Of a DNA stretch of 45,200 bases, positions 1 through 10,253 are shown in pieces. Source of the stretch: SAR324 cluster bacterium. Its GTDB lineage: Bacteria; SAR324; XYD2-FULL-50-16. The position numbers were made by a program, and so were the translations under genes. The notes under the pieces are model-generated. The model was given only the letters and a program-made list of their open reading frames with translations, had not been told where the DNA came from and did not search any database. Numbering within the stretch: position 1 is the first letter of the stretch; the number at the start of each line of letters is the position of its first letter. Location: contig NVSR01000114.1 in assembly GCA_002401295.1 (NCBI GenBank), positions 1 through 45,200 on the forward strand, read 5' to 3'.

Positions 1-860
1 TTAAAAAACTTAATCCTTGTTTTTTGAGCCACCACCAGCAAGTAATGGTAAAATTCACCGGGATCATTTTCCTGAATTTTTTTGCTCATCTGAGCCAGGC
101 CAAAGAAGGCAAAGGTTCGGTTCAATCCAACCAGAGGGACTTGATCCGCAATGCTTCCCAAAGCCACTAAATCCAGGTGTTCCAAGAGGTTCGGTTCTTC
201 CTCTTTAGTTGCCCAAAAATGTCTCTCCCGTAATTCCATGCGCACGGCAACCAGGAAGAGGAAAGCAACTCCTACTCCAGCAATGTTATCAAAGGGAAAC
301 TGACAATCTTTTTGCTTGGGATTGATGATCAGAGCATCAGGGGTCAGGCCCTCCATAGGTTCGTGGTGGTCTGTAACAATGACCTGGACTCCTTGTTGCT
401 GCAAGGCATCCACCTCTACTTTAGCAGTGATCCCATTATCAACGGTAATCACCAAAGCTGGCTTCTCCAACATGATGCTTTCCAATGCTTTAGCCGTCAG
501 CCCATAACCGTGAATAAAGCGATTGGGGATGAAACAAGCATAATTCTCATACTTTATAATCCGTAGAAACCTGAGCAGTAATGCTGAGGAGGTGACACCA
601 TCTACATCATAATCACCAACAATTAAGATTTTTGCCTTTTTTTCCACCATTTCCAGGAAGAGGGTCACCGCCTCTCTCATGTTTTTCAACAGAAAGGGAT
701 TGGGTATTTCCTGTAAGGATGGACTTAAAAAAGAGGTGAGTTCCTCAGGTGGCAAGTCCACTAAAAGAGCTTCTAAGACTTGGTCAGCTAAGGGTTGAGA
801 GGACTGAGGTTGGTACCACTGTTCTAATTTCAAACGGGGGGTGATGCTCACGGTTTGCAT
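1..860 (-). CDS. recJ: Single-stranded-DNA-specific exonuclease RecJ (N-terminal part, runs off the window edge)
   Basis: Manual reverse translation from ATG at 860 gives MQTVSITPRLKLEQWYQPQ...KAKILIVGDYDVDGVTSSALLLRFL...LVITVDNGI...VIVTDHHEP...NIAGVGVAF, the DHH-family RecJ motifs (DYDVDG, DHH). Open to the window edge, hence absent from the ORF track. Confidence 0.93.
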   Translation of the reverse strand, partial: MQTVSITPRLKLEQWYQPQSSQPLADQVLEALLVDLPPEELTSFLSPSLQEIPNPFLLKNMREAVTLFLEMVEKKAKILIVGDYDVDGVTSSALLLRFLRIIKYENYACFIPNRFIHGYGLTAKALESIMLEKPALVITVDNGITAKVEVDALQQQGVQVIVTDHHEPMEGLTPDALIINPKQKDCQFPFDNIAGVGVAFLFLVAVRMELRERHFWATKEEEPNLLEHLDLVALGSIADQVPLVGLNRTFAFFGLAQMSKKIQENDPGEFYHYLLVVAQKTRIKFF

Positions 861-3196
861 TATTTTTTTCCTTCTATGACTCTGAATCTTGCCCGTTTAG
901 ACTGTTCTGAATCCATTATTTTAATAAAGTAAGCTGATTGCTCAATGAGTGAGTTGTAGGGGCCACTGCCAATCTCTGTGACACCTACCTTGACTATCCA
1001 ATCGAAGTACTTTCGAGATTCGGCAAATAGATTTAATTTATAATTAGCCTGTCCCAACAAGAAGACCCAATCGATTTCCATTTCCGCTATGGCTTCAACT
1101 TTGAGCAAGACTTTACGGCAATCTGTCCACTGTCGCATGGCTTTACAAAGCTTGGCTTTTTTAATCCAGAGCAAGGTTAAATCATTGGGGTTGGCTTGAT
1201 TGTTCCCCTCATATCGATGAACCAAATCCTCAAAATCTTGAGGATTATAAGTTTTGTTTTTAAAACGTGGGAAATCGATCAACAGGATTTTCTGACCTAC
1301 GATGGTTCCCTGGGATTGGGGTAGATTTTTAAGTTTGCGGTCAACTCGTGATTGCAGAGTTAACTCTTCCAATTGATTTTCAGAAAGCTGAAAGGGTAGT
1401 TTCCCATTGCAGCGCTTGCATTGGAACTCACGAGGAACCCAAAGGGAGTCTTGGGTGAGTTTATTCATCCTTAAGATGGCCCCTTCATCCACGTAAATGC
1501 ATTCCACAAAATATTGAAAGCTATGGTTACAGATATCACAGTGCAGGCGCAGACGCTTCTGGATACCTCGGGACCCCGTCTCACTTTTCCTTAAACTTTC
1601 CAAGTCCTGTAATATTTGCTGAGGTATTTCCAGTTCATAAATTTCACAGATCTGCGCGATCAATAGAACCACATCATATTCTTCGTGCTGATAATTTTTC
1701 AGGAGATGAGGCACAAAGGCTGCGTCAGGCAGGTATTCGATCGTTTGGTATAAACCTTCCGTATGCTGCTGATGCAGATAATCAAAATGTTCTTGAATCA
1801 AGGCAATGACTTTCTTCTGAGGCAATAACTGAAAAAGTAGCAGGGCATAATCCACAGCTACTTTGTCCTCTCTCTCAACATAATGAGTAAAGTTATAAAA
1901 ATAGATACAGAAGAGGCCAGTAGCTAATTGTTCCGAATAGTCCGGGTTCGGAAAAACAGTGGGCCAGGGCAAGTCAAATCCCAGTAGTTCTTTGCGATAA
2001 AACTTCCACAAAATCTCATTATTACTACAGTTTTCCAGAAGATCAGTCGCATCCTGGGTGATTTTTACTTCCTGCTCAGTCCAATTGATTTTATTGGGGA
2101 AAAACAAAGTAAGGATTCTTTCCCGGTGCTCGGTTGTCAATAAGGAGGAGTGAAAGTAGTTGGCAATTTGGCTCAAATGCTCTGCTGGTTGTCTCATCCA
2201 TAACTCAAAATGACTTTCTAAGGTCACCAGTAAGGGAAGACTCAAGAGGAAGTGAGATTCCATTTCCAGGATTTTAGGAATAGTCTGCGTGAACAGCTCG
2301 TGATGTTGGCAATAACTCTCCAGCAGCCATCCCGATTTTCCAGTGACAGGCAGGGATAGATTTTGTTCGAGCAAGCTATCAACCCATTTTTTGAGGTTTT
2401 CCAGGAGTTTTTGCGCATTACGAATCTTGTTATTATGTAAGCCTTCGTAAGTCAGATAGGATTTCTCGATTTCCAGCCAGCGGTGCCGATCCACCACACT
2501 AGCTTGAATTCCCAACAGGGTGAAGCATTGTTCATAAATAGAGCTGACTGAGTAACCTCGGGAAATATTCCTGGAGATCCAGTCGGTCACTTCCGAATTT
2601 CCCAAGTGATCCGTCAATTGAAAGGATAATTCAGGATCGGAATAAAGGTCGCGCAGTATGAAAAAGTGCTCTAAAGCTTGCTGCAATTCTTCTCTGGTTT
2701 CACAAAAAGGCAATAAGGTGGCTAAAAGGATCGAACTCTTAATGCCCTCACTCTGAGTTTCACCCAGAAAACGGATCACAATGGGGAAGTTCTTATCACG
2801 GGCTATTGCTAAGAAAGCATGAGTGGAAGCTTCCAATTCAATGCGAGTTGCCTGATCCCCTGATAAGAGCTCATAAAACCAGTTTTGCAGTAGGTTTCGA
2901 GAAAAGTCATTGGGGAATTTAGCCAAGGCTAAGCCTGCGGAATATTTTAATTGCCCTTCAGACTCCCGAAAAAACTTTATAATATGGGTAGCAAACTCCT
3001 CGGCCCCCAACTCAGCGATCTTGCGGATTCCAGCTTCATTGAGATCCGCAAAAGGGGATTCTAAGAATGAAAGTAAATACTTTTTAATTTCAATCTGTTC
3101 GGCTGACAGCATCTGATAGGCACCCCAGACGGCTAAGCTTTCTTGCTCGGAACGTAAGGCACGTAAAAGACAATCGTGGTTGAAGATATTGCTCAT
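860..3196 (-). CDS. Hypothetical HEAT/TPR-like helical repeat protein with two CxxC pairs (zinc-ribbon-like)
   Basis: 799-aa ORF; internal start at MSNIFNHD preferred. Helical composition; CDIC...CKRC pairs near residues 600-650; TPR-like C-terminus. Stop overlaps the recJ start (TAATG). Confidence 0.7.
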   Translation of the reverse strand: MSNIFNHDCLLRALRSEQESLAVWGAYQMLSAEQIEIKKYLLSFLESPFADLNEAGIRKIAELGAEEFATHIIKFFRESEGQLKYSAGLALAKFPNDFSRNLLQNWFYELLSGDQATRIELEASTHAFLAIARDKNFPIVIRFLGETQSEGIKSSILLATLLPFCETREELQQALEHFFILRDLYSDPELSFQLTDHLGNSEVTDWISRNISRGYSVSSIYEQCFTLLGIQASVVDRHRWLEIEKSYLTYEGLHNNKIRNAQKLLENLKKWVDSLLEQNLSLPVTGKSGWLLESYCQHHELFTQTIPKILEMESHFLLSLPLLVTLESHFELWMRQPAEHLSQIANYFHSSLLTTEHRERILTLFFPNKINWTEQEVKITQDATDLLENCSNNEILWKFYRKELLGFDLPWPTVFPNPDYSEQLATGLFCIYFYNFTHYVEREDKVAVDYALLLFQLLPQKKVIALIQEHFDYLHQQHTEGLYQTIEYLPDAAFVPHLLKNYQHEEYDVVLLIAQICEIYELEIPQQILQDLESLRKSETGSRGIQKRLRLHCDICNHSFQYFVECIYVDEGAILRMNKLTQDSLWVPREFQCKRCNGKLPFQLSENQLEELTLQSRVDRKLKNLPQSQGTIVGQKILLIDFPRFKNKTYNPQDFEDLVHRYEGNNQANPNDLTLLWIKKAKLCKAMRQWTDCRKVLLKVEAIAEMEIDWVFLLGQANYKLNLFAESRKYFDWIVKVGVTEIGSGPYNSLIEQSAYFIKIMDSEQSKRARFRVIEGKK

Positions 3197-3372
3197 AATC
3201 TTGGCTTGTTGCTCTCGCACTATTAGAGAAGGACTATCCAAATTTCCGCAAGAAACCAATCTCTTGCTTAGGGTGATGATTCTTTAATTCTTGATTATTG
3301 GCTTAGAGTACTGAGTGAAGCACAAAGCTACAAGCTCAATTTTCCACACTGTCCATGAAGATAATGGAGGCC

Positions 3373-4269
3373 TTAGCTATTTGTTATCAACTGACGGGAT
3401 GATACAAATTTCATGGGTTGTCGGGTCACAGGATCCTCAAAATAAATTTCCTTGGCCAGTAATTGCAAGGGCGCTAGAAAATCCTCTGTCTCTTTTTGAG
3501 GTTGTAATAGAGGATAGACACGATCATTGGTGATCCCACTACCGATGCATGTCAGATGCAGCCGCAATTGGTGTTTTTTCCCTGTTTTGGGTTCCAGTCG
3601 AAAGCGAGCCTCTGTCCCCTGCTTTTCTAACAGAAAAATTTTGGTAAAACTATTATGTTGCCCCTCGACAATTTTAGATAAGAACCAGGGCTCCCCTCTG
3701 ACAATTCGATTCTCAATCAGCCACTCTTTACGCTCTTCTTCTGCCGGTAAACGGCCTAAGGCTTCGTATACTTTTTTAACTTTATTTTCCCGAAAGAGCT
3801 GGCAATAAAGAGCACGAGTTTCTTTATTGCAAGAAAAAAGAATAATTCCAGCTGTTTCCCTATCCAAGCGATGAATGGCCACCAAGTCCTGGATACCTGT
3901 TTTACGACGTAAGCGGTACAAGAGGCATTCATTCACATAGGGGCCGGAGGGAGTGACCGGTACAAAATGTGGTTTGCAAACCACGAGTAAATGCTCATTT
4001 TGAAAAAGAATCTCTTCTTCAAAGGGAATGGGTTGCTCCCGGGCAACCTCTCGATAGTAGCAAAGTTTTTGCTGCGGCAAATAAGGTGATGCTAAGGTAA
4101 CCCGATCTCCATCCAGATAATTGACTTTCCCCTGGACAATGCGACTCTCCCAAGTGGCTCTGCTTACCTGCGGGAAACGTTGCTCCAGAAAATCCAAAAT
4201 TGAGGGGTAGGGTGCTGCCATATCCGGCAAATAAACCATTGAGGGAAAAGGAGACGTACTCTGTTGCAT
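3373..4269 (-). CDS. RluA-family pseudouridine synthase
   Basis: AIHRLDRETAGIILFS catalytic motif and GKKHQLRLHL motif. Start trimmed to MQQSTSPFPS just after the upstream stop. Confidence 0.9.
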   Translation of the reverse strand: MQQSTSPFPSMVYLPDMAAPYPSILDFLEQRFPQVSRATWESRIVQGKVNYLDGDRVTLASPYLPQQKLCYYREVAREQPIPFEEEILFQNEHLLVVCKPHFVPVTPSGPYVNECLLYRLRRKTGIQDLVAIHRLDRETAGIILFSCNKETRALYCQLFRENKVKKVYEALGRLPAEEERKEWLIENRIVRGEPWFLSKIVEGQHNSFTKIFLLEKQGTEARFRLEPKTGKKHQLRLHLTCIGSGITNDRVYPLLQPQKETEDFLAPLQLLAKEIYFEDPVTRQPMKFVSSRQLITNS

Positions 4270-4270
4270 T

Positions 4271-5380
4271 TTAAAATCCCATGGAGAAATAGATGGCTTT
4301 ACGAGCACTGGCTTGCTTATCCGGGTCGGTTCCGACCTCTTCACTGTAAATCGTATAACCTAGAATCATTGAACGATTAAAGAAATTAAGTTCCACACCC
4401 TGCGTGGCGTAACCATTGTTGTAACCGGCGCGATAAGTAATAAAACTTCCACCCGTGTCATTAGGAAAAACGCCCAATTCCGCACCGGCATGAACCGTAT
4501 TGGCACGGTCTCTGGTTGCAGAAGCAACGTCACGCACATCCAAAGCTAAAGTCAAACGAAATACTCCCCATTCCTGAGCCATACCAAAACCCAGATTGAT
4601 CATCTGTAATTCCTTATAGGTTTCCGTGCTGAATTTCATGTCGCCATAGTTTTGTACTACCAAGCCAAAAGTAATTCGAGCTTGATTGCTAAAGCGATAC
4701 AATAAGCCCACATCCCAGCCGACGGCATTCTCTTTTGCGCCAAAGTTAGTAATGGTATCGGTAATGGTATCGGTAGTGGCATCTCGTGCTTCTTGACGAG
4801 TGACAGCATTCCGGCTGAATCCCAGGACCCATTGCCCGAGTCCTAAAGGGATAGACATGCCTGCTTTCTGAATAATATCAGATCTTTGGAAAATCGTATT
4901 GCCATTATCAATGGTGGTCATGGTCACCTCTTGCAAATAACTGGCAGCAACGCTCCACCCCTCCTTTCTGATATTCGCCGCGAAACTAACGCCGGCACTG
5001 CCCTTCAAATAAGGATTTTCTTTAGCCAGGAAAGCTGCTTTCTCAGCATTGGCCAGGCCATCGTTTTTTACGTAGGGAAAGTTTAGGGCAATGAGGTTTG
5101 TAGCCAGCTCTTCATTCGTAAAGCCATCAGAGGCCTCAAAGGTCCAGGCAGCATAATCAATCCACCAGGACTCAACATTGGCCAGCACTGCGGGGTTGTA
5201 AAAGAGCGCCGAACTATCATTGGCTGTAGCAACTCCCGTATTCCCCATGGCCAAGGCTCGATAGCTGCGACCCATGGTAATGGTTTCCTGAGCCGCCAGC
5301 TCACTCAAGGAGCTGAACAACAAAATGCCCAAAGAAAAAAAAACTAGTATTCTTCGCATCTGATTATTTTTTATTGCCAT
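4271..5380 (-). CDS. Outer-membrane beta-barrel protein (PorV/UPF0164/FadL-like)
   Basis: Signal peptide followed by RALAMGNTGVATANDSSALFYNPAVLA, typical of this family; alternating beta-strand pattern; aromatic C-terminus (YFSMGF). Confidence 0.7.
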   Translation of the reverse strand: MAIKNNQMRRILVFFSLGILLFSSLSELAAQETITMGRSYRALAMGNTGVATANDSSALFYNPAVLANVESWWIDYAAWTFEASDGFTNEELATNLIALNFPYVKNDGLANAEKAAFLAKENPYLKGSAGVSFAANIRKEGWSVAASYLQEVTMTTIDNGNTIFQRSDIIQKAGMSIPLGLGQWVLGFSRNAVTRQEARDATTDTITDTITNFGAKENAVGWDVGLLYRFSNQARITFGLVVQNYGDMKFSTETYKELQMINLGFGMAQEWGVFRLTLALDVRDVASATRDRANTVHAGAELGVFPNDTGGSFITYRAGYNNGYATQGVELNFFNRSMILGYTIYSEEVGTDPDKQASARKAIYFSMGF

Positions 5381-5486
5381 GATCGATTACTTGTTTGGAA
5401 ATAAAATTTTTCTTTGCTTTAATTCGAGTCTTTTAAACTTGGAGAGTTGCAAGAATTCGCGACCGTTGAGTTCAAAGGAACCTGAG

Positions 5487-6245
5487 TTATTTCACGGGGA
5501 CTAATGCACCTTTTTCATTGAAAAAATTAGACTGGATTGTCATTAATTTTTCAGGGTGATAACTGAAGTGATCAATCTGTTTAATGATATTCCGATTTTT
5601 TGCAGCATAGTCGGTTGTGTAATACCAAATTTGCTTTATTTTTCTGGAATCTTCTAAAAAGTGAACACTGCGATAGTAACCTTTGGTGCGTGTTGTTTTT
5701 TTAGTATACCAGTATTCCTTTTTAGTTTTCCTGACGCCATCAGGTGCAAAAAATGTTACCTGTTGTCGAATACCTTCCAAATTTTGGGGGTAAAACCACT
5801 CCACCTTAGTGCGTTTTTCTTTGAAATAATAAGTAATATTACGACCTAGATAGGCCTCGGTAAAAAACTTTTCCACTTTGGTGCGCTCACCTGTATAGCG
5901 GTCAAAATAGTCGGTTCTCTTGCGAGTTAAGTACTTCCTTGCAAATTGTGGGGTAAAATATCTTTCGTGCTGAATTTTGATGTCAAAAAAGTATTTCTTC
6001 ACTTCTCTGACAATGCCATAGAGCAAAGCTGATTTTTTGGTGAACTCCTTTTCTTCTTTGACTCTGCGATTATCACTACCATAATAGATCACCGCCTGCA
6101 GAATCCCCAGCTTAGTGTCACTAAATTCTGTGGTTTGGCCACCAAACTCATTTTCTTCTTCAATAATAAATTCATCTTGTGCAAAGAGGTTGCTGCTCCA
6201 TAACAAAAAGATGCATAAAGCAAGCAGAGTATGAATCTTGATCAT
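5487..6245 (-). CDS. Exported hypothetical protein with W/Y-K-rich beta (MORN-like) repeats
   Basis: Signal peptide MIKIHTLLALCIFLLWSSNLFAQ; repeated aromatic/basic strands (KVEWFYPQNLEGIRQQVTFFAPDGVRKTKKEYWYTK). Confidence 0.55.
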   Translation of the reverse strand: MIKIHTLLALCIFLLWSSNLFAQDEFIIEEENEFGGQTTEFSDTKLGILQAVIYYGSDNRRVKEEKEFTKKSALLYGIVREVKKYFFDIKIQHERYFTPQFARKYLTRKRTDYFDRYTGERTKVEKFFTEAYLGRNITYYFKEKRTKVEWFYPQNLEGIRQQVTFFAPDGVRKTKKEYWYTKKTTRTKGYYRSVHFLEDSRKIKQIWYYTTDYAAKNRNIIKQIDHFSYHPEKLMTIQSNFFNEKGALVPVK

Positions 6246-6262
6246 GACGAATTGTTCAGGGA

Positions 6263-7075
6263 TTAACGTTTGCAAAAACCAATTGAATCTTTTTGGCAAA
6301 TTACGCCATCAACCCAAGTCGCGCCTTCGAGTTGTGCCTCCGATAAATCGGCTTCCTCAAGAATAGCTTGAAAGAGGTTACTTCCCTTCAGGTTGGCACC
6401 TTCTAAGTTTGCTCCTCTCAAGTTAGCACCAATCAAGCTGGCTTTATAGAGGTTGGACTGAGACAGATTAGCATCTTGCAGATTTGCTTTTTCGAAGTCC
6501 GTTCGCTCCATTTCTGCGGCTTCGAGGTTGGCCATCACCAGTTTCGCTTGGAAAAAATTGGTATAGGTTAGTTGTGCCTTTTGTAAGCGGGCATTGTTCA
6601 GGTTAACCCCACTTAGGTTCGCGTCTTTGATTTGGCTTTGTTTGAGGTTTGCACCTTCAAAATTTGCGCCTTCAGCGCTAATATTATTCAAATTCGCACC
6701 TTGTAAGTCAGCACCTTGAAAGTTAGCTCCCTGCAATTTAGCTTTCAAAAAATTAGCTTTTTTGGCGGAGACGTTGGAGAGGTCCGCTCCTCCCAAATTA
6801 CTTTCCTGGAATTTGGCTCCTCGAATATTTGCCCGCCGTAAATCCACCCCCCGCAAATCGGCGTGTTGGAGTCGAGCTTGCTTCAGGTCCACTCCGGCCA
6901 GGAGGGCTTGGCGAAGGTCTTGCCCCGCCAAATTGGCACCAGAGAGGGAACAGAATTCACATTCCTTAGTTTTTTTCAACTCAATCAGGTCATCGGGATT
7001 AAACTCTGCCAGCAGTTCCCCCACAGGCAACAAGATGAAAAGCAAGAGGGAGATCAGGATTGGAATTGCTTTCAT
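6263..7075 (-). CDS. Exported pentapeptide-repeat protein
   Basis: Signal peptide followed by a long run of A(N/D)LxG pentapeptides (GANLRGANLEGANLKGSNLFQA). Confidence 0.93.
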   Translation of the reverse strand: MKAIPILISLLLFILLPVGELLAEFNPDDLIELKKTKECEFCSLSGANLAGQDLRQALLAGVDLKQARLQHADLRGVDLRRANIRGAKFQESNLGGADLSNVSAKKANFLKAKLQGANFQGADLQGANLNNISAEGANFEGANLKQSQIKDANLSGVNLNNARLQKAQLTYTNFFQAKLVMANLEAAEMERTDFEKANLQDANLSQSNLYKASLIGANLRGANLEGANLKGSNLFQAILEEADLSEAQLEGATWVDGVICQKDSIGFCKR

Positions 7076-7080
7076 AACAG

Positions 7081-8169
7081 TCAGGCTGATAAGGGGAAGA
7101 TTAGAGTAACCGTAGTTCCCTGAGTATAAACACTTTCAACCTGAATACTTCCCTGATGTGCTTCCATCACATATTTAGCAATGGCTAAGCTCAGGCCTTG
7201 TCCCTTCTGGTGGTGCTTCACATCGTTGATAGCAAATTCATCAAAGATTTTCCCCATCCACTCTTCTTTGATCCCTATTCCCTGATCCGTTATTTTTAAG
7301 ACTAAACTATTTTCAGTTTGTTCCAGAGAAAATTGCACCTCACCCTTTGCATTGGAGTATTTGATTGCATTATCCGTAATATAGTGGAGAGTTTGAACTA
7401 ATATAGTCCAATCCGCATCAATTGATGTGGGTGGTAGAGACTCCATCAAACATAATTTAACTTGCTTTTCCAATGCTATCCTTTCAAAGCTGGTGATCAG
7501 CTCTTGAAGGTGCATAGCGAGAGGTTGCTCTGATTTATTGAGGGGCTGTCCACTTTTCAGGTCACAAAGAAGCGTTGTTTTCTGGACGAGGTCAAAGAGT
7601 TGCTTGCCGCAATTTTCAATCAAATTCACTAGTGTCTGCTGATCTTCATCTAAGCTCCTATCTTCTCCCAATAAAGAGGCCGCACCCAAAATACCATTCA
7701 AAGGGGTTCGTGTCTCATGAGAAAATAGTTTCAACACATCACCTTTGAGTTGATCAACCTCTTCAGTCCGTTTCAGTCGTAGGAAAACTTGAACTTTAGC
7801 CTCCAGCTCACGATTGACGAAGGGCTTGGTAATGTAGTCATCCGCCCCTACTCCATAACCTTTCAGGCGTTCATGAACGCCTTCCCTGGCTGAAACCAAA
7901 ATGATCTTGGTGAAACAATGGCGTTTATCCTGACGTACTTGGCGACAGACCTCATAACCGTCCATACCGGGCATGGAAATATCCAGCAGGATTACATCAG
8001 GGGTAAATTCCTGCATGACCTGCAAGGCTTCTTCTCCCGAGCGGGCTTGTCTGGTCTGGTAGTTCTTTTCCAGAGCCAATTGCATCATTTTTAGATTGAT
8101 CGTATCATCATCAACCAACAGAACTTTATTTTTTTGTTTCATTGATAATTTTAACTGTTTTTGCTCCAT
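7081..8169 (-). CDS. Response regulator receiver-histidine kinase hybrid
   Basis: Receiver domain (KVLLVDDDTINL, DVILLDISMPGMDGYEV, YITKPF), H-box KLFSHETRTPLNGILGA, and HATPase N/G boxes (ITDNAIKYS, ITDQGIGI). Confidence 0.92.
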   Translation of the reverse strand: MEQKQLKLSMKQKNKVLLVDDDTINLKMMQLALEKNYQTRQARSGEEALQVMQEFTPDVILLDISMPGMDGYEVCRQVRQDKRHCFTKIILVSAREGVHERLKGYGVGADDYITKPFVNRELEAKVQVFLRLKRTEEVDQLKGDVLKLFSHETRTPLNGILGAASLLGEDRSLDEDQQTLVNLIENCGKQLFDLVQKTTLLCDLKSGQPLNKSEQPLAMHLQELITSFERIALEKQVKLCLMESLPPTSIDADWTILVQTLHYITDNAIKYSNAKGEVQFSLEQTENSLVLKITDQGIGIKEEWMGKIFDEFAINDVKHHQKGQGLSLAIAKYVMEAHQGSIQVESVYTQGTTVTLIFPLSA

Positions 8170-8191
8170 AGATTGATCGCGATGTCAGCCA

Positions 8192-9244
8192 TCAAGGTAT
8201 TTTTCGGAACAAAGTTTGCGACAAAATAATTTCTAAAAGAAGTAAACTCAGTGCAATAGCTACAAAAACAGGGAACTGTTCTTTATAAGTTGTGAAACGT
8301 TCTTCAAAATCGCTTTTCTCTAACATATCAACCTTCTGATAAATTTCAAGTAAAGCTTCCCCAGAAGACGCTTTTGCAAAGATGCCTCCAGTAATTTCTG
8401 CTACTTTTTGAATCAAAGAAGTATCTATAGGTTGCCGGCCTAAGGAGAAAAAACCACCCAAAAGAGAGTTTTGTTTTTGATAGTTACCCCCATCGGTGAT
8501 GGCGATGGTGTAGACTTTGATGCCATTCTCCCTGGCAAACTCCGCCGCTTCCAGAGGACTCCGCCCTCCTTGAGTTTGTTGTCCATCCGTTAAGAGAATG
8601 ATGATTTTAGATTTCACTTTATAAGCACTATTTTTCTCTCCTGCCCTGGCCAGCAATTGATCCACGCTGATCAAACGCAAAGCTGCGTAATAAAGGCCAT
8701 CACCAATCATTGTACCATCTTCGATCCTTGCTGCCGGGGTGATCGTTTGGGCCAGGTTGACTAAGCTTTGATGATCCAGAGTTAAGGGAGAGTTTTCCTC
8801 TGCAAAACCGGCAAAACTCATCAGGCCAATCATATCATTACTACGGCCCCTTAGTTTTTCCCGGTTACCCAAAATAAATTTTCTGAAGACTTGTTTCACC
8901 ACAGACAGGCGATTTAAAGTAGATCCTTCATAATCCATCTCCTCTTTCATGCTAGAGGAACGATCGATCACCATTTGAATAGCAATACCTTCCTTAGCTG
9001 TACGAATCACTTCCAGTCCCTGTTGCGGACGAGCGAAGGCTACTAAAAGTAAGGATACGGATATAATTCGTAATATTGGCAGTAACTTGCGCCATCGCAC
9101 TCTCCATGAACTGCCAGCTTGTTGCAGGTGAGAACTATTGGAAAAAAAGATGGCTGTAGTTAATTTTCGCCGACGGAAGCCTAATAAAAGAAATACCAAA
9201 AGGGTACAGGCCGCCAGAATTGAGGCCGGGAGATCAAATTCCAT
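8192..9244 (-). CDS. VWA-domain membrane protein (BatA-like)
   Basis: MIDAS motif DRSSSM, IIILLTDGQQTQGG, N- and C-terminal TM segments; adjacent to DUF58 and MoxR genes. Start at MEFDLPAS overlaps the upstream stop. Confidence 0.85.
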   Translation of the reverse strand: MEFDLPASILAACTLLVFLLLGFRRRKLTTAIFFSNSSHLQQAGSSWRVRWRKLLPILRIISVSLLLVAFARPQQGLEVIRTAKEGIAIQMVIDRSSSMKEEMDYEGSTLNRLSVVKQVFRKFILGNREKLRGRSNDMIGLMSFAGFAEENSPLTLDHQSLVNLAQTITPAARIEDGTMIGDGLYYAALRLISVDQLLARAGEKNSAYKVKSKIIILLTDGQQTQGGRSPLEAAEFARENGIKVYTIAITDGGNYQKQNSLLGGFFSLGRQPIDTSLIQKVAEITGGIFAKASSGEALLEIYQKVDMLEKSDFEERFTTYKEQFPVFVAIALSLLLLEIILSQTLFRKIP

Positions 9245-10253
9245 CAGTTTTCCCTGTAGTTTGAATGAAGCTCCGGATACTAGACATGGCCTCGATACTA
9301 TTCTGGCTGCCGGGAGCAAAGCTCGCGAATTTAACCAAATCTACCAGCTTGAGGAATTGCTGGAGCTGGTGCTTTTGCGCGGGAGAAAACAGAGTTAAAT
9401 GAGAAATATCCTGGATAAATTCCTCTGTGGTTTGCTCCTGAGCTGGTATGCTAAAATATTGCTCTACATATTGTCTGAGAATTGTAGAAAGACGAATATG
9501 TAACAATTCAAATTGATCTTGACTAATGAGATCTTCCTTTTCCAATTTATCCAGAGCCTGCAACGCTTCCAAATGATAATTTCGACTCTCCTCCACCCTC
9601 GTGACATGGGCCTGGGAGCGATTTTGATAGCGAAGCAATAAAAAGAACAAAAGTCCTAAACTAACTAAAGCTAAAAGGGTCAGTAAAAAAGGCCAGTAGT
9701 TAAATAAGGGCAGGATGGGTCCTCTGAGTGGCCTGATCTCCTCTATCGTCGTCAGGGAAACGGGGTCTACCTGATATTTTATGGCTTCAGTGGTGATGGT
9801 GTAAACCGGCCATGGGGCTTCAGCCGTGGGTTTTTCTTTTTCCAGACGAAAATGGACCTGGAAGGGCTTGATTTGAAACTCACCGGAATTCAGAGGTTCC
9901 AGCTTATAGTCCCATTGGTAGAAGAGAGTTGCCTGATCCTTCAACCAACCGTCATTACTTTTGGGTTTCTCCACTAAAAGCAGAGGGCTGTAAACATCCT
10001 CAGAGAGATAGGGAGCTGTGAGGACAATACCCGCTTCGGCTTCCACAAAAATTTGTAATCGTAAATAATCCGTCAATGGGATTTTCGCCTGAGATAATCT
10101 CACTTTGACCTGAATGGGAGCCCCACCCAGGGTAGCGACTTTTTCCACTTGATAAGAAGGATCTTTGAGTGACTCGGAAGCCTGCTGGGAGCTATCACAA
10201 CCAAAGAAAAAAAGAGAGCCTACTAAAGCTAGATAGAAAGAAAAGGGTTTCAT
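9234..10253 (-). CDS. Lipoprotein/membrane protein, BatD-like
   Basis: Lipobox-like FFFGCDSS; TM segment LLTLLALVSLGLLFFLLL; position in the MoxR-DUF58-VWA cluster. Confidence 0.55.
   Translation of the reverse strand: MKPFSFYLALVGSLFFFGCDSSQQASESLKDPSYQVEKVATLGGAPIQVKVRLSQAKIPLTDYLRLQIFVEAEAGIVLTAPYLSEDVYSPLLLVEKPKSNDGWLKDQATLFYQWDYKLEPLNSGEFQIKPFQVHFRLEKEKPTAEAPWPVYTITTEAIKYQVDPVSLTTIEEIRPLRGPILPLFNYWPFLLTLLALVSLGLLFFLLLRYQNRSQAHVTRVEESRNYHLEALQALDKLEKEDLISQDQFELLHIRLSTILRQYVEQYFSIPAQEQTTEEFIQDISHLTLFSPAQKHQLQQFLKLVDLVKFASFAPGSQNSIEAMSSIRSFIQTTGKTDGI

Noticed and set aside
312-566. Plus-strand ORFs of 84 and 63 aa
   Set aside because: Antisense to recJ, which shows clear DHH motifs on the minus strand.
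6762-7123. Plus-strand ORFs of 115 and 86 aa
   Set aside because: Shadow frames of the minus-strand pentapeptide-repeat gene; low-complexity composition.
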